A stretch of DNA of 64,000 bases from Pseudomonas sp. SLFW (GTDB taxonomy: Bacteria; Pseudomonadota; Gammaproteobacteria; Pseudomonadales; Pseudomonadaceae). Positions within the stretch are counted from its first letter, which is position 1, and the number at the start of each line of letters is the position of its first letter. Shown piece after piece: positions 43,987-51,398 of the stretch. The notes beneath the pieces are model-generated. The model saw nothing but the letters and a program-made list of their open reading frames with translations, had not been told where the DNA came from and searched no databases. Location of the stretch: assembly GCF_009905615.1 (NCBI RefSeq), contig NZ_JAAAKW010000009.1, positions 186,001 to 250,000 on the forward strand, read 5' to 3'. Position numbers and translations under genes: made by a program.

Positions 43987-45624
43987 ATGGCGACGTGCGG
44001 CGAGGTATTGGTCAAGTTACTGGAGGGCTACGGGGTCGAGCAGGTGTTCGGCATTCCCGGCGTTCACACCGTGGAGTTGTATCGCGGTCTGGCCAGCTCT
44101 TCGATCAACCACGTCACGCCGCGCCACGAGCAGGGCGCCGGGTTCATGGCTGACGGTTATGCACGCACGAGCGGCAAACCCGGCGTCTGCTTCATTATTA
44201 CGGGCCCCGGCATGACCAACATCACCACGGCGATGGGGCAGGCCTACGCCGATTCGATCCCGATGCTGGTCATTTCCAGCGTTCAGTCCCGCAGCCAGTT
44301 GGGCGGTGGCCGTGGCAAGCTGCATGAGTTGCCAGCCCAGGGCGCGTTGGTCGCAGGCGTTGCCGCGTTCTCGCACACCCTGATGTCAGCGTCCGAGCTG
44401 CCGTCGGTGCTGGCGCGCGCCTTTGCGCTATTTCAAGCGGGACGACCGCGTCCGGTGCACATCGAAATCCCACTGGACGTGCTGGTGGAGAACGCCGATC
44501 ACCTGCTTGACAGCCAGCCAGTGTCGATCACCCGCGCGGGTCCGGCGCCCGCCGCGATCAAGCAGATGGCGACTCTGCTGGCCAATGCCAGGCGCCCATT
44601 GATTCTGGCCGGTGGCGGTGCCATCGACGGGGCCGCTGCGCTGATTCAACTGGCGGAAACCCTCGACGCGCCGGTGGCCTTGACCATCAATGCCAAAGGC
44701 ATGCTGCCGTCGAACCACCCGCTGCTGATCGGCTCGACGCAATCCCTCGACCCGACCCGCGAAATCATCGAAGGCGCCGACGTCGTGCTGGCCATCGGCA
44801 CTGAGCTGGCTGAAACCGACTACGACATCACCTTTCAAGGGCACTTCAAGATCCCTGGCACGTTGCTGCGCATCGACATCGACCCTGACCAGACCGTGCG
44901 CAATTTTCCGCCGAAGGTCGCGCTGGTGTCCGACGCGCAGACCGCCGCAGAAGCCTTGGTGGCCGCAATCGCCCAAGAACCGTTGACCGAACGCGCCAGC
45001 GATTGGGGCCATAAACGCGCCGCAGCCTTGAAGACCACGCTCGATGCGTCGTGGGACGAGGCGACCCGGGGGCAGACGCTGTTCCTGAATACGGTGCTTG
45101 AGGTGCTGCCTGAGGTCGTCATCGTCGGCGACTCCACTCAACCGGTCTACACCGGCAACCTGACCCTGGACCTGGACAAACCGCGCCGCTGGTTCAACTC
45201 GTCCACGGGCTACGGCACCCTCGGCTACGCCCTGCCCGCAGCGGTGGGTGCCTGGCTGGGCAGTCAGGACGCTGGCGAGCGCAACCCGGTGGCCTGTCTG
45301 ATTGGCGACGGCGGTTTGCAGTTCACCCTGTCGGAACTGGCCAGCGCGGTCGAAGCGCGCACGCCGATCATCGTCCTGCTGTGGAATAACCAGGGCTACG
45401 AAGAGATCAAGAAATACATGGTCAACCGGGCCATCGAGCCGGTCGGCGTGGACATCTACACCCCCGATTTCATTGGGGTCGCCAAGGCCTTGGGGTGCGC
45501 GGCCGAAGCGGTGAACGACGTGGAATCCTTGAAAGCGGCATTGCTCGCGGCGAACGACCGTCAGGGGCCGACCGTCATCGAAATCGACCAGCGCGGCTGG
45601 ATGAATGGGTTGAAAGCATCGTGA
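43987..45624 (+). CDS. aruI: 2-ketoarginine (5-guanidino-2-oxopentanoate) decarboxylase
   Basis: This 545-residue thiamine-diphosphate enzyme of the acetolactate-synthase family decarboxylates 2-ketoarginine to 4-guanidinobutyraldehyde in the arginine transaminase pathway. The N-terminal Pyr domain starts MATCGEVLVKLLEGYGVEQV and has catalytic Glu in RHEQGAGFMADGYAR. The C-terminal PP domain carries GDGGLQFTLSELA ending in VLLWNN. The start closely matches AruI of P. aeruginosa as I remember it. Its transaminase partner AruH is not in the window. The next gene, an aldehyde dehydrogenase, takes the product. Confidence 0.85.
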   Translation: MATCGEVLVKLLEGYGVEQVFGIPGVHTVELYRGLASSSINHVTPRHEQGAGFMADGYARTSGKPGVCFIITGPGMTNITTAMGQAYADSIPMLVISSVQSRSQLGGGRGKLHELPAQGALVAGVAAFSHTLMSASELPSVLARAFALFQAGRPRPVHIEIPLDVLVENADHLLDSQPVSITRAGPAPAAIKQMATLLANARRPLILAGGGAIDGAAALIQLAETLDAPVALTINAKGMLPSNHPLLIGSTQSLDPTREIIEGADVVLAIGTELAETDYDITFQGHFKIPGTLLRIDIDPDQTVRNFPPKVALVSDAQTAAEALVAAIAQEPLTERASDWGHKRAAALKTTLDASWDEATRGQTLFLNTVLEVLPEVVIVGDSTQPVYTGNLTLDLDKPRRWFNSSTGYGTLGYALPAAVGAWLGSQDAGERNPVACLIGDGGLQFTLSELASAVEARTPIIVLLWNNQGYEEIKKYMVNRAIEPVGVDIYTPDFIGVAKALGCAAEAVNDVESLKAALLAANDRQGPTVIEIDQRGWMNGLKAS

Positions 45625-47081
45625 GTGAGGCGACTGTGTTGAATCCGGTTTTGGCAGGTCTGTACATCGATGGCACATGGCGTTCGGGTGGCGAACAACT
45701 GACGGTGATCAATCCGTCGAATGAAGAGCGGTTGGCAATCGTCACGGGTGGCGACGCCGATGCCGTGAACCAAGCGGTGCAGGCCGCTCGGGCAGCGTTC
45801 GGAGCCTGGTCGAAAACCACCGGCGCGGCGCGGGCGATGATTCTGCGCAAGATCGCCAACGGGGTGACGGCTCGTCGCGAACGATTGATGCAATTGCAAT
45901 CGAGCAACAACGGCAAACCGGGCTTCGAAGCCGCCATTGATGTGGACGACGTGATCGCCACCTTCAGCTATTACGCCGATCTGGCCGAGGCCTCTGACGG
46001 TCAGCAAAACCGTTCGGTCGAGCTGCCCTCCGACGATTTCACAGCACGTTTGCGCCGTGAGCCGTGCGGCGTGGTGGGCTTGATCGTGCCGTGGAATTTC
46101 CCGATGGTCACCACCGCGTGGAAACTCGCCCCGGCGCTCGCCGCTGGCTGCTGCGTCGTGCTGAAACCGTCGGAAGTCACCCCACTTGCCGAGCTGGAGC
46201 TGGCGCAAATCATCGCTGACGGCGGCCTGCCAACGGGCGTGTTCAACGTGGTCTGCGGCACCGGGCTGTCCGTCGGCGCGCCAATGTCCGCGCATCCCGG
46301 CATCGCCAAAGTCTCGTTCACAGGGAGCAATGCAGTGGGCGTTCAGGTGATGCAGCGGGCGGCAGAGACCATCAAGGGCGTCAGTCTGGAGTTGGGCGGC
46401 AAATCTTCGTTGCTGGTCATGGCGGACGCGGATCTGGACCTGGCGGTCGAACTGGCCAGCGGAGGCGGTTATTTCAATGCCGGTCAGATGTGTTCGGCCA
46501 CTAGTCGGGTGTTGGTGGCGCAAGAACTTCTGACGCCGTTTCTGGAACGCATCGTCGCCAAGGCACGGTCGATCAAAGTCGGCGGTCCGCAGGACGACGG
46601 CACGGAGATGGGGCCACTGGTGAATCAGGCGCAATACCGGCGGGTGCTCAATCACATCGAGGCGGGCAAAGTGTCAGGGGCTCGTCTGCTGTGCGGCGGC
46701 CAGCGTCCCGCCGACCTGACGCGCGGTTATTTCCTGGAGCCTGCGGTGTTCACGGACGTGCCGCTGGACAGCGCGCTGTGGCGCGACGAGATATTCGGCC
46801 CTGTGTTGTGCGTACGAGGTTTCAGCTCGGAAGCTGAAGCCATCGCCCTGGCAAACGACAGCGAATTCGGACTGGTCGCCAGCGTGGTCAGTGGCAACAG
46901 CGAAACCGCCGACCGCGTGGCTAACGCATTGCACGCCGGTATGGTCTGGATCAACGCGCCGCAGGTGATCTTCCCGCAGACGTCGTGGGGCGGCTACAAG
47001 CAGAGCAGTCTGGGGCGCGAATTGGGGCCGTGGGGCATGCAGGCGTTTCAGGAGATCAAACACGTTGTGCGGGCGGTTTGA
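45621..47081 (+). CDS. Aldehyde dehydrogenase, likely for 4-guanidinobutyraldehyde
   Basis: This 486-residue NAD(P)-dependent aldehyde dehydrogenase starts at GTG 45621, which overlaps the stop of aruI (GTGA), so the two are coupled. Catalytic Cys291 lies in NAGQMCSATSR and Glu257 in SLELGGKSS. Coenzyme motifs are IVPWNFPM and FTGSNAVG. It belongs to the betaine/aminobutyraldehyde class. Coupling to aruI points to 4-guanidinobutyraldehyde as substrate, which is inference. A GTG at 45636 is an alternative start. It abuts the convergent AraC gene with no spacer. Confidence 0.9.
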   Translation: MSEATVLNPVLAGLYIDGTWRSGGEQLTVINPSNEERLAIVTGGDADAVNQAVQAARAAFGAWSKTTGAARAMILRKIANGVTARRERLMQLQSSNNGKPGFEAAIDVDDVIATFSYYADLAEASDGQQNRSVELPSDDFTARLRREPCGVVGLIVPWNFPMVTTAWKLAPALAAGCCVVLKPSEVTPLAELELAQIIADGGLPTGVFNVVCGTGLSVGAPMSAHPGIAKVSFTGSNAVGVQVMQRAAETIKGVSLELGGKSSLLVMADADLDLAVELASGGGYFNAGQMCSATSRVLVAQELLTPFLERIVAKARSIKVGGPQDDGTEMGPLVNQAQYRRVLNHIEAGKVSGARLLCGGQRPADLTRGYFLEPAVFTDVPLDSALWRDEIFGPVLCVRGFSSEAEAIALANDSEFGLVASVVSGNSETADRVANALHAGMVWINAPQVIFPQTSWGGYKQSSLGRELGPWGMQAFQEIKHVVRAV

Positions 47082-48047
47082 TCACACCGTTTTGCGCAGG
47101 CGCGCCAAATCCCGCAACGGGGGCGCGCCAAACAGACGGCTGTACTCGCGGCTGAATTGGGACGGGCTTTCATAGCCCACCCGATAACCCGCCGCCGACG
47201 CTTCCAGCCCGTCCGCCAGCATCAGGCGGCGGGCTTCCTGCAGCCTCAATTGCTTTTGATACTGCAACGGGCTCATGGCGGTCACGGCCTTGAAACGGTG
47301 GTGCAAGGTCGACACGCTAAGGTTGACTTCCCGCGCCAGCTCCTCGATGCGGAGCGGCTCATGAAAATGGTCGTTCAGCCACGTGATGGCTTGAGAGACG
47401 CGATGTGTCTGGCAGTTGGAAATCGCGATTTCGTACAGTCGATAGCCTTCGCTCCCACGCAGCAAGCGGTAAAGAATCTCCCGCGTGATCAGCGGCGCCA
47501 GCATCGGGATGTCCTTTGGGGTGTCAAGCAGCCGAATCAGGCGAATCACGGCGTCCAGCAACGATGAATCGATGCGCTCCACGTACATCCCACGACCGCT
47601 GGGGCGCGTCGGCACGCTCATAGGGCCTGCCTCGGCGATCAAGGCGTTGATGTCGGCCGGGTCGATGTCCAGACGCATCGCCAGGTGCGGCTCTTCTGGC
47701 GTGGCATAAATGACCTTGCCACTGATCGGCAGCGCAACGGAAAGCACCAGATAGTTCAAAGGGTCGTAGGTGAACAGTTCGCCACCGAGGGTCACGTCTT
47801 TCCGGCCTTGAGCCATGATGCACAACGCGGGCTGCACCAGCCCCGGTACCGACTGCGTGGGCTGGTCGTGACGCACCATGAACAGCGATTTGATCACCGT
47901 CTGAAAGCTGCCATCACGGGGCGCGTGACGACGGATCAGTTCCGCCAACTCGGCACGCTGTTGCTCCATCTGCGTGCTCAATTCAGGCGCAGGTCGGGCT
48001 TCAGGCAGGCGGTCCGGCAATCCAGGAATGGCGGCAGTGGGCAGCAT
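47082..48047 (-). CDS. AraC-family regulator with AraC_N (cupin) domain
   Basis: This encodes 321 residues from ATG 48047, behind AGAGGA; an upstream in-frame ATG lacks a site. The N-terminal AraC_N/cupin region (LCIMAQGRKDVTLGGELFTYDPLNYLVLSV) senses a ligand. The C-terminal double helix-turn-helix (RIEELAREVNLSVSTLHHRFKAVTAMSPLQYQKQLRLQEARRLM, YESPSQFSREYSRLFG) binds DNA. Homologues often control neighbouring oxidoreductase or ABM genes. A matching inverted repeat pair lies upstream (48129-48142 and 48262-48275). Confidence 0.9.
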   Translation of the reverse strand: MLPTAAIPGLPDRLPEARPAPELSTQMEQQRAELAELIRRHAPRDGSFQTVIKSLFMVRHDQPTQSVPGLVQPALCIMAQGRKDVTLGGELFTYDPLNYLVLSVALPISGKVIYATPEEPHLAMRLDIDPADINALIAEAGPMSVPTRPSGRGMYVERIDSSLLDAVIRLIRLLDTPKDIPMLAPLITREILYRLLRGSEGYRLYEIAISNCQTHRVSQAITWLNDHFHEPLRIEELAREVNLSVSTLHHRFKAVTAMSPLQYQKQLRLQEARRLMLADGLEASAAGYRVGYESPSQFSREYSRLFGAPPLRDLARLRKTV

Positions 48048-48379
48048 GGGAAAGTCCTCTGGCGAAGCGTCGATGCAGCACAGCTTATTTTTGTGCAAGC
48101 GCGAGCGTTAGGCGGATTCTGTCGGATGATTGCCTGATTCTGCCGTGGCTTCATCCGTTGTGCGACGAAGGGCCCTGTTCATCGGGGCGAATTGCTTGAA
48201 AGTCCGTTCGCAGGCGCGTGTGATTGTGGCCTCCCGGCGCCTCCTTATACGTACATCCGCGCAGAATCAGGCAATAACCGGGCAGTAATTGGCTAACGGC
48301 TACTGCGCTGTGCCCACTAATCTTCACTTCCAGCCGCTACGTCTATTCCGATCGCGGCTGTTCCAAAGGAGCACAGACC
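48048..48379. other. Divergent AraC/ABM spacer
   Basis: This 332-nt region contains two 14-bp inverted copies of CAGAATCAGGCAAT, described separately. No gene seen. Confidence 0.6.
48129..48275. promoter_or_regulatory. Widely spaced inverted operator pair for the AraC regulator
   Basis: ATTGCCTGATTCTG at 48129-48142 is the exact reverse complement of CAGAATCAGGCAAT at 48262-48275. The centres are 133 bp apart. Sites placed this way are often used by AraC-type proteins for looping or for divergent promoters. The left copy lies upstream of the AraC gene, the right one about 105 bp before the ABM gene. Confidence 0.6.
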
Positions 48380-48733
48380 ATGCACAGCACTTCCGTCGTG
48401 AGCCATCTTGTATCCCTGCGCGCCAGTGCCGGAAACAGTGCGCAACTGGGCGCACGTCTGAGCGCATTGATCGGCCCCACCTCCCGCACCGCAGGCTGCC
48501 TGAGTTTCACCCTGCAACATTCCATGACCGAACCTGACATCTGGGTGCTCAGTGGCACTTGGGTGGACAGGTCGGCGATGAATGACTGGTTTTCGGCGCC
48601 GGAGCTGAAAATCTTCTCTGATCTCATGGTTGAACGGTTGGTCCGTAGTCTCGATTTTCAGACCTTCGCCAGCGTGACTGCGGCCCAGGCCCAGGCGGCC
48701 TATGTGTCGCCGAGCGTGAGGATGGCGGGGTGA
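48380..48733 (+). CDS. ABM-domain (antibiotic biosynthesis monooxygenase-like) protein
   Basis: This 117-residue ferredoxin-like alpha/beta protein has the ABM pattern. A first strand carries VVSHLVSLRASAGNSAQLGARL, then TAGCLSFTLQHSMTEPDIWVLSGTWVDRSAMNDWFSAPEL, where Glu51 and the Trp residues are typical. Members act as small cofactor-free oxygenases, heme-degrading enzymes or aldehyde scavengers, so no reaction can be assigned. A good AAAGGAG site lies before it. It is probably under control of the divergent AraC regulator. Confidence 0.8.
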   Translation: MHSTSVVSHLVSLRASAGNSAQLGARLSALIGPTSRTAGCLSFTLQHSMTEPDIWVLSGTWVDRSAMNDWFSAPELKIFSDLMVERLVRSLDFQTFASVTAAQAQAAYVSPSVRMAG

Positions 48734-48820
48734 TCACCGCTCCCCATTTGCCCTGCGCAGATTCCAATCCAAACGTTTAAAATCCTCGCCTTTCCCTTTT
48801 CAAGGCAGGACTTTCCTCCC

Positions 48821-49060
48821 ATGGCACGCAAAGAATTTCAGCATCACGAAGCCGTTTCAGCCGCCGTTCCGGGCGAGGGTGGCTATAGCGCCGCGATTGC
48901 GGTGAAGGGATTGGGCGCGGGCGGTGCACCGACGTTTCATCGCGTGTTGGACGAGCAGAAATTCAAGACCGCACTGGCTGCCGATCAAGCCGCTGTCGAA
49001 GAACTGGAGCGGCTGATCGACGTGACGTCCGAAGGCGAACTGATGTTCGCGCAGGATTGA
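48821..49060 (+). CDS. Small conserved-looking protein of unknown function
   Basis: This 79-residue soluble protein begins MARKEFQHHEAVSAAVPGEG. A central Gly/Ala-rich region (GYSAAIAVKGLGAGGAPTFH) resembles a small beta meander, and a helical tail follows (EQKFKTALAADQAAVEELER). No motif points to a function. Its stop directly abuts the stop of the convergent flavin reductase gene. Confidence 0.65.
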   Translation: MARKEFQHHEAVSAAVPGEGGYSAAIAVKGLGAGGAPTFHRVLDEQKFKTALAADQAAVEELERLIDVTSEGELMFAQD

Positions 49061-49684
49061 TCAGGCTTTTGGCCGGTACATCTTGAACAGCGACTCCGGG
49101 CCCAGCTGGAAATAATCCGCAGGGCCACCCCCACGCAAGATCGGCTCCCCGGCCAGCGTGTCGTACACACCGTCTTTCAGCAGTCGCTTGGCGATGTGAA
49201 TCGCCACCACCTCTCCCAGAATCAACCAGCTCGGCACCACTCCCTTGTCGGCCCGCTGCAGCTGGATGATCTGCGTCACTTTGCATTCGAACGCCACCGG
49301 CGTCTCTTTCACGCGAGGCACCGAAACAATGCGCGAAGGCTCGGCGGTCAGGTTTGCCAATTCGAATTCGTTGACGTCTGACGCCACCGGCGCGCAGCTC
49401 TGATTCATCTGCTCGGCGAGCGGGCGAGTCGCCAGGTTCCAGACGAATTCGCCGGTCTGTTCGATGTTGTTCAGGCTGTCCTTGCGACCGATGCTGCAGA
49501 AACCAACGATCGGCGGCACGTAATTGAACGCGTTGAAAAAACTGTAGGGGGCGAGGTTGAGTTTGCCTGCTGCGTCTTGCGACGAGATCCAGCCGATAGG
49601 GCGCGGACCGACAATGGCATTGAACGGGTCGTGGCGCAGGCCGTGGCCGTTCGCGGGTTCGTAGAAGTGAATCTCGTCTGACAT
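49061..49684 (-). CDS. Flavin reductase-like (FMN-binding split barrel) protein
   Basis: This 207-residue protein has the flavin-reductase-like split barrel. It includes NAIVGPRPIGWISSQDAAGKLNLAPYSFFNAFNYVPPIVGFC (FMN loop), NIEQTGEFVWNLAT and CKVTQIIQLQ. Such proteins reduce FMN with NAD(P)H or hold FMN for another oxidoreductase. No paired monooxygenase gene is adjacent, apart from the nearby ABM protein. The substrate is unknown. Confidence 0.87.
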   Translation of the reverse strand: MSDEIHFYEPANGHGLRHDPFNAIVGPRPIGWISSQDAAGKLNLAPYSFFNAFNYVPPIVGFCSIGRKDSLNNIEQTGEFVWNLATRPLAEQMNQSCAPVASDVNEFELANLTAEPSRIVSVPRVKETPVAFECKVTQIIQLQRADKGVVPSWLILGEVVAIHIAKRLLKDGVYDTLAGEPILRGGGPADYFQLGPESLFKMYRPKA

Positions 49685-49797
49685 GGCGAAGTCCTGAGGA
49701 GTAATGAGGCCGGGACAGGGTGGCAGCCAGCCCTATGAGTCGAGGCGTCATAGTGCAAGGCATTGAATCGAGACGCCATCCCCAGGCGGGTCGCAGG

Positions 49798-49825
49798 CAA
49801 AAAAAAGCCCGACATCAGTCGGGCT
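49798..49825 (-). terminator. Terminator of repeat-protein gene A
   Basis: Minus-strand AGCCCGAC TGAT GTCGGGCT is followed by TTTTTTTT (49798-49805), a standard intrinsic terminator 44 nt after the stop. Confidence 0.93.
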
Positions 49826-49868
49826 ACAAAGGGAGTTCGGGAGGTGGAACGTAAACGTGAATCCGGTA

Positions 49869-50351
49869 TCAGCTGACGCGGTTGGCGCCTACGCGGTCGG
49901 CACCATCAGAGGCCAGGCGGTTGGCACCCACGTGGTCCGAACCATCGGCAGCCTGACGGTTATTGCCGACGCGGTCAGCGCCATCAGAGGCGAGGCGGTT
50001 GGCACCTACGTGGTCGGAACCGTCGGCAGCCTGGCGGTTATTGCCGACGCGGTCAGCACCGTCAGAAGCGAGACGGTTGGCACCCACGTGGTCGGAACCG
50101 TCGGCAGCCTGGCGATTGTTGCCTACGCGGTCAGCACCGTCGGAGGCCAGACGATTTGCGCCGATATGATCAGCACCATCGGACGCTTGGCGATAAGTAC
50201 CGGTGTGCGACGCATTAGTGTGAGAAGAGCCGCCTTCAGCCACAACAGTACCGCTGACAATTGCGTGTTGATCAGAAGAAACAGGCAGAGCAAATGCGCT
50301 CGATGCCAGAATGGAAAGACTAAGGCCAAAAATAAGGTTCGAAGTTTTCAT
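49869..50351 (-). CDS. Secreted 13-residue-repeat protein A
   Basis: This encodes 160 residues. A signal peptide (MKTSNLIFGLSLSILASSAF, cleavage after Ala21) is followed by a linker (EGGSSHTNASHTGTY). Eight exact 13-residue repeats occupy residues 54-157, ending in RVS. Two repeat types alternate, RLASDGADRVGNN and RQAADGSDHVGAN, giving a 26-residue super-repeat. Asp, Gly, Asn and Arg sit at fixed positions; the D-G-A/S-D spacing suggests a metal- or ligand-binding solenoid (inference). I recall similar Pseudomonas proteins listed under the vague label phage infection protein, without a proven role. SD TCTGGAG precedes ATG 50351. It has its own promoter and terminator. Confidence 0.8.
   Translation of the reverse strand: MKTSNLIFGLSLSILASSAFALPVSSDQHAIVSGTVVAEGGSSHTNASHTGTYRQASDGADHIGANRLASDGADRVGNNRQAADGSDHVGANRLASDGADRVGNNRQAADGSDHVGANRLASDGADRVGNNRQAADGSDHVGANRLASDGADRVGANRVS
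49881..50192 (-). repeat. Tandem 39-bp repeats in repeat-protein gene A
   Basis: Eight 39-bp units encode residues 54-157. Alternate units are most alike, so the effective period is 78 bp. Near-identity at DNA level makes copy number prone to change by slippage or recombination. Confidence 0.9.
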
Positions 50352-50404
50352 GATGTTGACTCCAGATGTAAGTTCAAATTTTCTTTAACTTGGGTATGGG
50401 GTCA

Positions 50405-50438
50405 ATTCTACGCGCGCCTGCATTAAGTAGAAGTTAAC
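50405..50438 (-). promoter_or_regulatory. Promoter of gene A with TTAAC-N6-TTAAT box
   Basis: On the minus strand GTTAACTTCTACTTAAT (50438-50422) is followed 11 nt later by -10 TAGAAT (50410-50405). The start codon is 71 nt beyond the box. The direct half-sites with 11-bp period overlapping the -35 region resemble OmpR-family response-regulator boxes. The same layout occurs before gene B. Confidence 0.65.
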
Positions 50439-50724
50439 AAGCTTGCTAACGACCATCGCCAAAAATGATAGTAGGGCGCAGCGCCCGGTTTTAAAGCGCT
50501 CCAGCGGTTTCTGATCCGTGATGGGGCAATTTCTGTCGAAACAGACAGATTTGACTCTTGACTGATATTGGTTTTCGTGAGTCGGTTTTTTCCGTAGGTG
50601 GGCTTGCGTTATTCGTCGACATTCACGAGGTTTATGTCTGCAGCACGCGGGCCGCAACAAGAAATGACCTCAGCCGAAGAAGAAGGCCCTGACTGCGCGG
50701 GTTTGAGGGAAATTGAGCGAGCTG

Positions 50725-50753
50725 AAAAAATCAAGCCCGGCGAGAGCCGGGCT
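50725..50753 (-). terminator. Terminator of repeat-protein gene B
   Basis: Minus-strand AGCCCGGC TCTC GCCGGGCT is followed by TTGATTTTTT, 21 nt after the stop. Confidence 0.9.
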
Positions 50754-50773
50754 AGTAGGGAACTGCCTTTTGA

Positions 50774-51160
50774 TCAGCTCAGGCGATTTGCACCTACGTG
50801 ATCAGCGCCATCAGCGGCCAGACGATTTGCACCAACATGGTCAGCGCCGTCAGCAGCAACGCGGTTGGCACCAACATGGTCCGCGCCATCGGTCGCAACG
50901 CGGTTGGCACCTACACGGTCAGCACCGTCGGAGGCAACGCGGTTGGCACCTACACGGTCAGCACCGTCGGAGGCAACGCGGTTGGCGCCTACGCGGTCAG
51001 CACCGTCGGAGGCAACGCGGCCGATGTTAGTGTGAGAAGAACCGTTTTCAGCGACAACAGGTGCGTTCACTTGTTGGTGTGCATCCACAGTTGGAAGTGC
51101 AAAAGCGCTTGAAGCCAGAAGAGAGAAAGCGAGGCCGAAGATCAGTTTATTAGTTTTCAT
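50774..51160 (-). CDS. Secreted 13-residue-repeat protein B
   Basis: This encodes 128 residues from ATG 51160 (MKTNKLIFGLAFSLLASSAF, cleavage after Ala21), with SD TCTGGAG. A longer open frame upstream lacks a ribosome site and runs through the promoter. After a linker (VVAENGSSHTNIG) come six 13-residue repeats at 48-125 (RVASDGADRVGAN three times, then RVATDGADHVGAN, RVAADGADHVGAN and RLAADGADHVGAN), ending RLS. It is a paralogue of protein A by signal peptide, linker, repeat and C-terminus. No cysteine follows the signal peptide, so the protein is soluble and secreted or periplasmic. Function unknown. Confidence 0.8.
   Translation of the reverse strand: MKTNKLIFGLAFSLLASSAFALPTVDAHQQVNAPVVAENGSSHTNIGRVASDGADRVGANRVASDGADRVGANRVASDGADRVGANRVATDGADHVGANRVAADGADHVGANRLAADGADHVGANRLS
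50786..51019 (-). repeat. Tandem 39-bp repeats in repeat-protein gene B
   Basis: Six 39-bp units encode residues 48-125. The first three units encode identical peptides, which indicates recent amplification. Confidence 0.9.
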
Positions 51161-51210
51161 GGTAGTTGCTCCAGATCGATTCAATGCAGTGGTAACTCGG
51201 TATGGAGCTA

Positions 51211-51244
51211 ACTTTACTCGGCTCAGGATTAATAAAAAGTTAAC
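51211..51244 (-). promoter_or_regulatory. Promoter of gene B with TTAAC-N6-TTAAT box
   Basis: Minus-strand GTTAACTTTTTATTAAT (51244-51228) is followed after 11 nt by -10 TAAAGT (51216-51211); the start codon is 68 nt beyond the box. The architecture equals that of gene A. Confidence 0.65.
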
Positions 51245-51322
51245 AGCGTTAGTACCGATCATCGCTGAAATTGATATTGGAAAAAGCCGTTGATGTTTCA
51301 GCCACTTAGCTGCCTTGGCAGT

Positions 51323-51357
51323 GAAAAAAAGGGGCGACCACTCGCGTAGTCGCCCCT
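51323..51357 (-). terminator. Terminator of kgtP
   Basis: Minus-strand AGGGGCGAC ... GTCGCCCCT is followed by TTTTTTT, about 40 nt after the kgtP stop. Confidence 0.92.
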
Positions 51358-51398
51358 GATTTTTCTGCTTGACTGGGCAGATTGCGGACCTCAGCCCG

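Larger units (their letters stand above)
50352..50773 (-). other. Spacer between the two repeat-protein genes
   Basis: This 422-nt spacer holds the promoter of gene A (50405-50438) and the terminator of gene B (50725-50753). The middle (50450-50720) shows no gene or structured RNA I can support. Confidence 0.6.

Noticed and set aside
49881..51019. CRISPR-like appearance of regular 39-bp units
   Set aside because: The units are contiguous, without unique spacers, keep an open frame and encode a 13-residue protein repeat behind a signal peptide.
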